Source: Bacteroidales bacterium (GTDB taxonomy: Bacteria > Bacteroidota > Bacteroidia > Bacteroidales > 4572-128). From it: a stretch of DNA of 32,909 nucleotides. Where the stretch lies: the NCBI GenBank assembly GCA_029938235.1, contig JAOZVH010000007.1, forward strand, positions 1 to 32,909. The letters are read 5' to 3'. The notes beneath the pieces are model-generated. The model saw only the letters and a list, made by a program, of their open reading frames with translations. It was not told the DNA's origin and ran no database searches. The stretch's first letter is position 1; the number at the start of each line of letters is the position of its first letter. The translations under genes were made by a program, and so were the position numbers. Positions 19,789 through 28,660 of the stretch are shown piece by piece.

Positions 19789-19939
19789 TTTTTTAATTTT
19801 TTTAAATTATTAAATTCAAAACGAATTTAAGATTTAAAATCGTATTAAAAAAAATAAAAATTTTAATTAGTTTTTTTTATAAAAAATTTTTTTGAAATAA
19901 AATTTAAAAAATTTTACGTTTTTGGAAAAAAAATTAATT

Positions 19940-20340
19940 CAAAATAAAAATTTTTTTTCAAAAAAACGTCCAAAATTTTAATATTTTTTATTTTGAGATT
20001 AAAAAAATTTTTTCAAAAAATGCCCAAAATTTCAATGTTTTTTAATCTCAAAATTAAAAAATTTTTTCAAAAAATCGCCCAAAATTTTAATATTTTTTAA
20101 TTTCAAAATAAAAAAAATTTTTTTCAAAAAACGTCAAAATTTTAATATTTTTTAATTTCAAAATAAAAATTTTTTTTAAAAAATCGTAAAAATTTTAATA
20201 TTTTTAATTTCAAAATAAAAAAAATTTTTTTTAAAAAACGTCCAAAATTTCAATATTTTTAAAAAACAACATTTGGTAGAAACAATGTTAAAAAACTTTT
20301 TTTCAAAAATCGTCCAAAATTTTAATATTTATTAAAAAAT
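19940..20340 (-). repeat. Family-1 tandem array, 7 units, mostly 52-56 bp spacing
   Basis: aaaaaacgtccaaaattttaatattttttaatttcaaaataaaaa-type units; core positions 19971, 20025, 20080, 20135, about 20187, 20243 and 20315 (last spacing 72). Confidence 0.8.
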
Positions 20341-20377
20341 TTGTTTTTTAATTTTAAAAAATATTAAAAATCTTGAA

Positions 20378-20440
20378 CTTTGGCAATGTTTTAATACATT
20401 ATAAATTTATTATGGATAATTGTCCGGTGAAAATAACGCA
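20378..20440 (-). repeat. Family-2 dispersed repeat, copy B
   Basis: Reverse complement gcgttattttcaccggacaattatccataataaatttataatgtattaaaacattgccaaag aligns with the copy at 25671. Confidence 0.65.
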
Positions 20441-20476
20441 AGATGAGCGCAGGAATTTTTTTTATAAAATAATTTT

Positions 20477-20842
20477 TTATTTTTTTATCACAAACATATT
20501 ATCCCAAAACATAAATGCAACTGCAAAAACAATACATACAAATGCTGCTAAATGGTTCCATTTATATTCAAAAGTTTCTTTGAATATAAAACTTGCCATA
20601 ATCATAAAGATAGTCAGATGTATAACTTCTTGAATTATTTTTAAATTTACCAAAGGAATATCATGTGAAAAAACTCTTCTGTGTGCATATACGTGAAGCC
20701 AATATTCAAAAAAAGCTATGCCCCAACTTGCGAATAATGCAACCCAAAAATTTAGTTTGTCAAATTTTAAATGCCCATACCATGCCAATATCATAATCAT
20801 ATTTGATGGTATAAGTAATAATAAAGGTAAATATGCTTTCAT
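20477..20842 (-). CDS. DUF486 / DMT-family small membrane protein
   Basis: LLLLIPSNMIMILAWYGHLKF ... WGIAFFEYWLHVYAHR ... four TM segments. Confidence 0.8.
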   Translation of the reverse strand: MKAYLPLLLLIPSNMIMILAWYGHLKFDKLNFWVALFASWGIAFFEYWLHVYAHRRVFSHDIPLVNLKIIQEVIHLTIFMIMASFIFKETFEYKWNHLAAFVCIVFAVAFMFWDNMFVIKK

Positions 20843-20867
20843 AATTATTAATTTAGTAAATTATACG

Positions 20868-20911
20868 ATTGTGTGATCTTTCACAACACAATTATTCATA
20901 ATAAATAATCA
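20868..20911 (+). repeat. Family-2 dispersed repeat, copy C
   Basis: gattgtgtgatctttcacaacacaattattcataataaataatc. Confidence 0.55.
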
Positions 20912-20929
20912 AAAATTTCTATATAATTA

Positions 20930-21160
20930 AAAAAAAATTTTTTTCAAAAAAAACGGAATTTTTTTAACATCTTTTACAATTAAAAAAAAATTTTTCAAAA
21001 AATGACAATTATTTTATTTTTTTAAAAAAATAAAAATTATTAAAAATGAAATAATTTGAATATTTGAAATTAATAAATTTTTCAAAAAAATGGCAAAATT
21101 TTAATCTTTTTTAATTTCAAAAAAATTTTCCAAAAAAAACGCTAATTTTTTTATGAATTT
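20930..21160 (-). repeat. Degenerate family-1 units, reverse orientation
   Basis: aattaaaaaaaaatttttttcaaaaaaaacgg, aaaaaatgac, aaaaaaatggcaaaattttaat, ccaaaaaaaacgc. Confidence 0.6.
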
Positions 21161-21168
21161 TTATTAAA

Positions 21169-21200
21169 AAAAAATTACAATTAAGAAATTGTAATTTTTT
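21169..21200 (-). terminator. Intrinsic-terminator-like hairpin downstream of the LruC gene
   Basis: aaaaaattacaatt-aaga-aattgtaatttttt, 14-bp perfect stem just beyond the stop at 21220. Confidence 0.7.
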
Positions 21201-21219
21201 TATAAGAAATTATATTTTT

Positions 21220-23286
21220 TTAATGAGAATAAATATATTCATTATTTCTGTATCCATCTTGGTCTTCATACCAATTATCAAACATCAATCCATCACTTTC
21301 AACCCAAGCACCAAACTTTAAATAAGCTAATAAAATTTCGTCTTTTTCTGTTGGATAATCAAAACTAACAGGAATATTTATAGCCCAAGGCAAATTAGTG
21401 CTTTTTGATTTATAATAAATTCCTTCTAATGCATCACTAGCATCATCATAAGTACCAAAATGTTCTAAATTAGCAAGGTCTGTTGGTTCGAAATTTGGCA
21501 AATGAATTTCAAATTCTCTATCACCATCTTTAATCAAAAATGGATTATATGGCGGTAAAAATGTTTCTATACTTACTGGAGTTGTAAATTTAATATTTAA
21601 AAATATAGTATCATTTGGCTCTACATAAGTTACTCCTTCTGTAGTGTTTACACCTGTACCGTTTCCTGCTCCGGGGTGTTTTAAAATATCATAAGAATCA
21701 TCATAAGCAATAATAACAGCTTTCGATTGTCCGCTTTCCGTTCCGTTTGCTGATAAATTAATATAATTATCATTTAATCTATAACCATCAACAGATTCTA
21801 TTGTAGATGGATTTACAGGTAATTCGAAACCAAAACCATTATGAAATCCCGCTCCAACAGCACGAATAACAAGCTTCGCTTCTATCTCCACTAAATCATT
21901 GTCAGCATTTGTAATTTGATTAAAATTATAATCTAATACTAAATCATTAAAATCATAATCTCCCTTAGAAGGCCATAAATCCTCATAAGCAAGTGTAGAA
22001 AACATATCTTCCGAAGGCATATAATTATCAAAAGCTTTATCAGGATCATTTGGATAATCATCATCTTCATCGGACACACCGTCTCCATCTTGGTCTTCTA
22101 TTTCTGAATCTACATCAGATATACCTGTGGTGTCAACGGCTGATTCCGGAGATACAGTAGCATAAAAAACAGCATCATTAAAATCATGATCACACCTACC
22201 CAAATTTCTTTTAATATCCTCTATTCCGAGTATAAAAATACTTCTTATATCATCATAAAGTAAAACTGTATGTTGTTTTAAATCATCAGAACTTTCTGGG
22301 TTTAAGAAAGAATTAGAAAAAACCTTATATTTACTTGTGCTAACATAAGCACCACTTTGTTTCCAACCATTTGCAACTAAGAACCAAGAAACAACTGTAT
22401 TTTCTTGAAAATGTCCAAGATAAACTTTATCTCCGGTATGTAATCCTCCACCACTGCCAGCAAAAGATGAATTTGGAAAAATTAAAGTTAAATTTGTTAT
22501 GTCATCAACAATATCTGCAATTTCTTCTTCAGTACTTCCTATCGGATATGTATAATATCCAAGAGCGTTTTTCCAACCTGCACCCTCATGAACAAAAGTA
22601 ACCCAAACATCTGCACTGTCTATAAGAACTATATTTGTTTCTCTATCTCCGGCAAGATATTCAGGATGTGTTTCAGGTAATGGGTCTCTTTCTGGTAAAG
22701 ATGTGTTTATATCTAACATTAAAGATTCTTCAACTACATCTGGAGTGTCTAAATAATCAGGTACACCATTAGAATCCCAACTTCCCATAACATTAAAATC
22801 TTCAACAGTATTATTACTTCTCACGCTTTTTTTAGAAGAAACTTCTATTCTTTCAAAAGTGTAATTAGCACTATTACCGTTTATAGTTGTGCTGCCAACT
22901 TGAATTATTCCCGGATATTCAGGTACGAAAAATAATTCTTTCAAAGAGCTTGCTAAACTCAAAGTAGTTTTAAATTTCCCCTGAGTATTTGTCATACCAG
23001 AAGCAATAACTTTAGCTCCGGAACTTTCTTCTGATCCATAATTTCTTTCTGGGTCAGAAGAATATACTTTCACTAGAACATTTGACAGATGAATTCCACT
23101 ATTATTATTTACAGTAACATCAACATTTACTTCTTTAATAGTTGAGAAATCAAATCCATCAGGAACATTTAAGTTTTCTATTTTTTCACTTTCATCTAAA
23201 TTTGCTGGTTGATTTGTTGTTTCTTTTACACAAGAAAAAAACAAAAGTAAACTGAAAGCAATTATTAATAATTTCAAATTTTCCAT
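21220..23286 (-). CDS. LruC / DUF4114-like domain lipoprotein
   Basis: Lipobox LLLFFSCVKET; CDHDFNDAVFYATVSP (DUF4114-like); DQDGDGVSDEDDDYPNDPDKAFDNYMPSEDMFSTLAYEDLWPSKGDYDFNDLVLDYNF (Ca-binding-like plus LruC signature). Confidence 0.85.
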   Translation of the reverse strand: MENLKLLIIAFSLLLFFSCVKETTNQPANLDESEKIENLNVPDGFDFSTIKEVNVDVTVNNNSGIHLSNVLVKVYSSDPERNYGSEESSGAKVIASGMTNTQGKFKTTLSLASSLKELFFVPEYPGIIQVGSTTINGNSANYTFERIEVSSKKSVRSNNTVEDFNVMGSWDSNGVPDYLDTPDVVEESLMLDINTSLPERDPLPETHPEYLAGDRETNIVLIDSADVWVTFVHEGAGWKNALGYYTYPIGSTEEEIADIVDDITNLTLIFPNSSFAGSGGGLHTGDKVYLGHFQENTVVSWFLVANGWKQSGAYVSTSKYKVFSNSFLNPESSDDLKQHTVLLYDDIRSIFILGIEDIKRNLGRCDHDFNDAVFYATVSPESAVDTTGISDVDSEIEDQDGDGVSDEDDDYPNDPDKAFDNYMPSEDMFSTLAYEDLWPSKGDYDFNDLVLDYNFNQITNADNDLVEIEAKLVIRAVGAGFHNGFGFELPVNPSTIESVDGYRLNDNYINLSANGTESGQSKAVIIAYDDSYDILKHPGAGNGTGVNTTEGVTYVEPNDTIFLNIKFTTPVSIETFLPPYNPFLIKDGDREFEIHLPNFEPTDLANLEHFGTYDDASDALEGIYYKSKSTNLPWAINIPVSFDYPTEKDEILLAYLKFGAWVESDGLMFDNWYEDQDGYRNNEYIYSH

Positions 23287-23416
23287 TTTTTATTTATTTT
23301 TTTAATAAAAATTATTCATAATTTATATGAATTATATTATAAATTTGAAATTTTTGTTTATTTTTTTTGACGAATAAAAAAAAATAATTAATGAATTAAC
23401 ATTTTTATTAGATTTT

Positions 23417-25021
23417 TTATCTAGAATTCATAGAAATTAAAAATTCTTCATTAGATTTTGTCTTTCTCATTCTATCTATAAGAAAACTCATTGCTTCCAA
23501 AGAAGTCATATCTGTTAAATAATTTCTAAGTATCCAGACTTTGTTGAGGATATTTTTATTTATTAATAAATCTTCTCGTCTTGTGCTTGAAGCGGTAATA
23601 TCTATTGCTGGATAAATTCTTTTATTAGATAATTTCCTATCTAATTGCAATTCCATATTTCCTGTTCCTTTAAATTCTTCGAAAATAACTTCGTCCATTT
23701 TAGAACCTGTATCTATTAATGCTGTTGCTAGTATAGTTAAAGAACCTCCAAATTCTATTTTTCTTGCAGCACCAAAAAAACGTTTTGGCTTATGTAAAGC
23801 ATTTGCATCTACTCCACCAGATAAAACTTTTCCAGAAGTTGGAGCAACAGTATTATAAGCACGAGCTAGACGAGTTATAGAATCTAATAATATAACTACA
23901 TCATGTCCACATTCAACCATACGTTTTGCTTTTTCAAGCACAATATTTGCAATTTTTACGTGTTTATCAGCAGGTTCGTCAAATGTTGAGGCAATTACTT
24001 CACCGTTTACACTTCTTTCCATGTCAGTAACTTCCTCTGGACGCTCATCTATTAATAAAACTATTAAATAAGCTTCCGGATTATTATCCGATATAGCATT
24101 TGCAATTTCTTTTAATAGAACCGTTTTACCTGTTTTCGGCTGAGCAACAATCAAACCTCTTTGACCTTTTCCAATTGGAGTAAATAAATCTACACATCTT
24201 ACAGAAAGAGGCTGTTTTTTTTCATCGTTTGTCAGAGCAAATTTTTCATTTGGAAATAAAGGTTTTAAATAATCAAATGGAACTCTATCTCTGATAAAAT
24301 CTGGTCGTCTGCCGTTAATTTCTTTCACTTTAATAAGAGGAAAATATTTTTCACCATCTTTTGGTGGACGAATTGTTCCTTCTACTGTATCACCTGTTTT
24401 TAAACCAAATAATTTAATTTGTGATTGAGAAACATAAATGTCATCAGGAGAATTCAAATAATTATAGTCCGAAGAACGTAAAAAACCATAACCCTCGTTC
24501 ATAATTTCAAGAACACCTGAATTTGAAATTATACCTTCAAATTCATAACTTCTATTATTTTCGTAATTGTATGGCTTTTTTTCCTGAAACTTTTTTTCAT
24601 GAAATTTTTTTTCTGGAATTTTATCATCATAAGAAACTTTTTTTGGTTTTCTTTCGTAAACTTCCTTAAATTTTTCAGGCTGATGTACAATTTTTTCTTT
24701 CTTTGGTATATGAGAATTCATATTATCTTTTTGTTGTTCAGCATTATACATTTTTTCAACTTTACTAACTCTATCATAAACTGGAGGATAAGGAGAAACA
24801 AAAGTTTTTTCTACCTTCGTTTCAATTTTTTTTTTCTCAGTAGGATTAGATAATTCTTTTTTAGTTTTATCTGTTTCCACAGAAATATTAGAAGATTTTT
24901 TTAAAATTTCTTCTATTAGTTCTTTTTTCTTAAAAGATTCTACTTTTCTTATTTTAAAAGAACGCGCCATTTCTCTTAATTCTTTAACACGTTTTTTATT
25001 TAATTCTTGACTTTCTAGCAT
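23417..25021 (-). CDS. rho: Transcription termination factor Rho
   Basis: [22 protein letters not shown] (Walker A), [40 protein letters not shown]-terminal [16 protein letters not shown]; Lys/Glu-rich insert after the N-terminal domain. Confidence 0.97.
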   Translation of the reverse strand: MLESQELNKKRVKELREMARSFKIRKVESFKKKELIEEILKKSSNISVETDKTKKELSNPTEKKKIETKVEKTFVSPYPPVYDRVSKVEKMYNAEQQKDNMNSHIPKKEKIVHQPEKFKEVYERKPKKVSYDDKIPEKKFHEKKFQEKKPYNYENNRSYEFEGIISNSGVLEIMNEGYGFLRSSDYNYLNSPDDIYVSQSQIKLFGLKTGDTVEGTIRPPKDGEKYFPLIKVKEINGRRPDFIRDRVPFDYLKPLFPNEKFALTNDEKKQPLSVRCVDLFTPIGKGQRGLIVAQPKTGKTVLLKEIANAISDNNPEAYLIVLLIDERPEEVTDMERSVNGEVIASTFDEPADKHVKIANIVLEKAKRMVECGHDVVILLDSITRLARAYNTVAPTSGKVLSGGVDANALHKPKRFFGAARKIEFGGSLTILATALIDTGSKMDEVIFEEFKGTGNMELQLDRKLSNKRIYPAIDITASSTRREDLLINKNILNKVWILRNYLTDMTSLEAMSFLIDRMRKTKSNEEFLISMNSR

Positions 25022-25117
25022 TTTATAATTATAAAAATTTTTTAAATTTGATTTTTTATAAAAAAAACAAATGGATTTTTAATTTTTAATAAAAAATATA
25101 TTTTATTGATATATTTT

Positions 25118-25204
25118 CTAAAATTTAATTTAATTTTTTGCAATTATAAACATTTTTTTTTATAAAAAAAATAATTTTTTGCAAAAAATTAAATTAAATT
25201 TTAG
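25118..25204. repeat. Perfect 26-bp inverted repeat upstream of rho
   Basis: ctaaaatttaatttaattttttgcaa (25118-25143) / ttgcaaaaaattaaattaaattttag (25179-25204), 35-nt loop. Confidence 0.85.
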
Positions 25205-25663
25205 AAATAAATCTAAATTTAGATTTATATCCATTTTAAATTACCAGAGGTATATGTTCAATGAGAAAAAATTAGTTGAAATTATTTTAAAAAAATATTC
25301 TATATGTAAAAAAAATTGTAGTTTTTCAAGAGATAAGTTGAAACAATTTGAAATATTTCAAATATTTTCACATAAAAAACATAAAGCATATACGCCGAAA
25401 TTTTTATGAATTAAAAAAAAATTCAAAAATTATCCATAATTTTGAAAAATGAATAATTTGAATGTGAATTTAAAAATAAAAATTATGTTTCCATAATCTA
25501 ATTAAATCTCATTGAAATTTGTATATCAAAATCCAATTTCATCATATTATCCTTTAAAACCATACCTTTTATTTATGGATTTTATACTGTTGTTCAAAAC
25601 TATTACAGCAAGAACGTTTTTTTTTATATAATAACATCAGAGGATTTCCTCTGTCCTGCACCT

Positions 25664-25728
25664 GTGTGGTGTTTTCACCGCACAATTATTCATCATAAAT
25701 TTATAATGGCTTGAAAATACCGTCCAAG
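25664..25728 (+). repeat. Family-2 dispersed repeat, copy D, containing hairpin GTGTGGTG-TTTT-CACCGCAC
   Basis: gtgtggtgttttcaccgcacaattattcatcataaatttataatggcttgaaaataccgtccaag; hairpin arms 25664-25671 and 25676-25683. Confidence 0.65.
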
Positions 25729-25885
25729 CAAAGCAGCAAGATTTTTTTAATTTTAAAATTCGTTCAAAATTTTAATATTTTTTGATTTTAAAGAAAAATT
25801 TTTTTCAAAATTCGTCCAAAATTTAATGAATTTTAAGATTTTTACGAATTTTGAAAAAAAAATTTAAAATTTCAAAAAATAATTT

Positions 25886-28366
25886 TTAAAATAAAGAAGC
25901 AATTTGAAAAAAAGTAAATGACGTTATCCAAGCCAAAGAAGTTGTATAAAATATCATAAAAAATGCCCATTTCCAGCTGTTAGTTTCTTTTTTTACAGCA
26001 GCAATAACTGCAACACAAGGAAAATATATTAAAATAAATAATAAAAAAGAAAATGCAATTATTGGATTAAAAACTTTTTTACCTTTATTTTCACCTTTTT
26101 GATAAACTTCTTTTTGCAATTTATTTATTAAAGATTTTGTATTTTCTTCATCACTTTTTTCTTGATATAAAACTCCAAGCGTACTAATAACAATTTCTTT
26201 TCCTGCAACACCAACTAATAAACTTACACTTGCTTTCCAATCTAAACCTAAAGGTTTCATAACAGGTTCTATAAATTTCCCAATTTTTCCTATATAAGAT
26301 TTTTCTTGTTTTTCTGATGCTTTTTCCAATTTTAATTTTGTAATTTTTATAGAGTCTATTTTTGTAATTTTTGAATTATTTTTTTCATGAAAACTTTCAA
26401 TTTTTTTAATTTCTATATCATAATTTTTTGAATATTCTACATTTTTTGGATAATAATTTAAAAACCAAATAATTATAGAAGCCACAAGAATTACCCCACC
26501 CATTTTTTTCAAATATTCTTGTCCTTTTCCCCACATATTAGAAATTGTATTTTTCAAAGTTGGAATTCTATAAGGAGGTAATTCCATAACAAAAGGTGCT
26601 TCGTCTTTTTGAAAAAATATTTTTTTCAAAAAAATTGCCGAAATTACAGAAAAAAATATCCCAATCAAATAAATACCAAACAACATTATGGTTTGATTTT
26701 TTGGAAAAAATGCAGAAATAAATAAAATATAAACCGGAAGTCTGGCACTGCAAGAAATAAATGGATTAATTAAAATTGTTAAAAATCTATCATTTTTATT
26801 TTCTAATATTCTTGTGCCCATAATTGCCGGAACGTTGCATCCAAAACCCATAATTAATGGAATAAAAGATTTTCCATGCAAACCGATTTTGTGCATTAAT
26901 TTATCCATAATAAAAGCAGCACGAGACATATAACCTGTGTCTTCCATTAAAGAAATGAAGAAAAATAAAATTAAAATATTCGGTAAAAAAACTATTACTC
27001 CTCCAACTCCGCCAATAATTCCATCAATAATTAAATCTTTTAAAACTCCGTTTTCCATATAAGTTCCGAACAAACCAGCAACAAAATCAACTAAATTTTG
27101 TATGCTGTTCATGGCATATGAACCAAGTTCGAAAGTTGAATAAAACATTAACCACAAAAAGAAAATAAATATCGGAATACCAAATAATTTATGAGTCACA
27201 AAAGCATCAATAATTTTTGTTTTTTTATATTTTTTTTTCTGCCCTTCCACAAGATTTTCGCCCAAAGCTCCGGAAATAAAACCAAATTTTGCATCAGTAA
27301 TCAAAGTTTCTGTGTCTTCAGAAAATTCTTTTTCTAAATGATGAATCTCTTTATTTGTAATATTTTTTATGCTTTTATAATTTTTTAAATCTTGTAAAAT
27401 ATCTTTTACTTCTTCATCTTTTTCCAGAGATTTTATCGCAAGAAATCTCGAAGAAATTTTATCTGTTAAAAAATAATTATTTTTAATTTTTATTTTTTTC
27501 TGTATTTTTTTTATAGATTTTTCTAAAAAACGTCCGTAATTAATATGTATATGTCTGACATCTAAATCTTTATCTTCATAAACTTCTATGGCTTTATCAA
27601 AAAGATTTTCAATTCCTTTTCCTTTTGACGCAACAGTTGGAATTATTGGAATTCCTATCATTTTTCCAAGTTCCTTGTAATTTAATTTATCACCTTTTTT
27701 TTTTAACTCGTCAAACATATTTAAAGCAATAATTACTTTTACGTCCATATCAATTAATTGGGTGGTCAAATATAAATTTCTCTCAAAATTGGAAGCACTA
27801 ACAATATTTATTATAATATCCGGCACTTCATCAAAAATGTATTTTCTAACATATAATTCCTCCGGAGAATAAGCGGTCAAAGAATATGTACCTGGTAAAT
27901 CTGTAATATTAAAAATATAGTCGTTTTTTTTAAATTTAGATTTTTTTGACTGGACAGTTACACCACTATAATTTCCAACATGTTCTTTGGATTTAGAAGC
28001 GAAATTAAAAATAGTAGTTTTTCCACAATTTGGATTTCCAACAAGAGCAACATTTATAATTTTACTTTTCTTTTTTGCAGAAACTTTTAAAATATTATCT
28101 GTAATTGTTCCTTCGAAATTATTTTGTAATTTCTCAGCTTCTTTTTTTGTTATGACTTCTATCAAATTTGCTTCGCTTCTTCTAAGGGAAATTTCATAAG
28201 ACATAATTTCATAAACAGCTGGATCTTTTAAAGGTGCATCTTTTATAAAAGAAATTTCTTTTCCTTTTATAAAACCCATTTCAATTATTCTTTTTCTAAA
28301 AGCACCACGACCACGAACTTTTGTAATTATTGCTTTTTCATTTGTTTTTAAATCTGATAATCTCAT
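25886..28366 (-). CDS. feoB: Ferrous iron transporter: N-terminal FeoA domain fused to FeoB
   Basis: FeoA-like N-terminus MRLSDLKTNEKAIITKVRGRGAFRKRIIEMGF; G domain ALVGNPNCGKTTIFN, DLPGTYSL, NMFDE; PLIMGFGCNVPAIMGTR. Confidence 0.96.
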   Translation of the reverse strand: MRLSDLKTNEKAIITKVRGRGAFRKRIIEMGFIKGKEISFIKDAPLKDPAVYEIMSYEISLRRSEANLIEVITKKEAEKLQNNFEGTITDNILKVSAKKKSKIINVALVGNPNCGKTTIFNFASKSKEHVGNYSGVTVQSKKSKFKKNDYIFNITDLPGTYSLTAYSPEELYVRKYIFDEVPDIIINIVSASNFERNLYLTTQLIDMDVKVIIALNMFDELKKKGDKLNYKELGKMIGIPIIPTVASKGKGIENLFDKAIEVYEDKDLDVRHIHINYGRFLEKSIKKIQKKIKIKNNYFLTDKISSRFLAIKSLEKDEEVKDILQDLKNYKSIKNITNKEIHHLEKEFSEDTETLITDAKFGFISGALGENLVEGQKKKYKKTKIIDAFVTHKLFGIPIFIFFLWLMFYSTFELGSYAMNSIQNLVDFVAGLFGTYMENGVLKDLIIDGIIGGVGGVIVFLPNILILFFFISLMEDTGYMSRAAFIMDKLMHKIGLHGKSFIPLIMGFGCNVPAIMGTRILENKNDRFLTILINPFISCSARLPVYILFISAFFPKNQTIMLFGIYLIGIFFSVISAIFLKKIFFQKDEAPFVMELPPYRIPTLKNTISNMWGKGQEYLKKMGGVILVASIIIWFLNYYPKNVEYSKNYDIEIKKIESFHEKNNSKITKIDSIKITKLKLEKASEKQEKSYIGKIGKFIEPVMKPLGLDWKASVSLLVGVAGKEIVISTLGVLYQEKSDEENTKSLINKLQKEVYQKGENKGKKVFNPIIAFSFLLFILIYFPCVAVIAAVKKETNSWKWAFFMIFYTTSLAWITSFTFFQIASLF

Positions 28367-28391
28367 ATTTATATTTTTATTAATAATAAAA

Positions 28392-28660
28392 ATTGCAAAA
28401 AAAACGTCATTTTTGGAAAAATTTTTTTATTAAAAAATTGCAAAAAAAACGTCATTTTTGGAAAAAATTTTTTTTAATGAAAAATTGCAAAAAAAACGTC
28501 ATTTTTGGAAAAAATTTTTTTTAATGAAAAATTGCAAAAAAAACGTCATTTTTGGAAAAAATTTTTTATTAAAAAATTGCAAAAAAAACGTCATTTTTGG
28601 AAAAATTTTTTTATTAAAAAATTGCAAAAAAAACGTCATTTTTGGAAAAAATTTTTTTAT
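28392..28660 (+). repeat. Tandem array, 45-47 bp period, 6 units
   Basis: attgcaaaaaaaacgtcatttttggaaaaattttttt at 28392, 28437, 28484, 28531, 28576 and 28621. Confidence 0.92.

Noticed and set aside
24540-24960. Low-complexity Lys/Glu/Pro insert in Rho as a novel domain
   Set aside because: Extended charged insertions after the N-terminal domain are known in Bacteroidota Rho; not unusual enough to report separately.
28392-28660. CRISPR array
   Set aside because: The whole 45-47 bp unit repeats, including the linker; there are no unique spacers and no cas genes in the window. The same applies to the other arrays.
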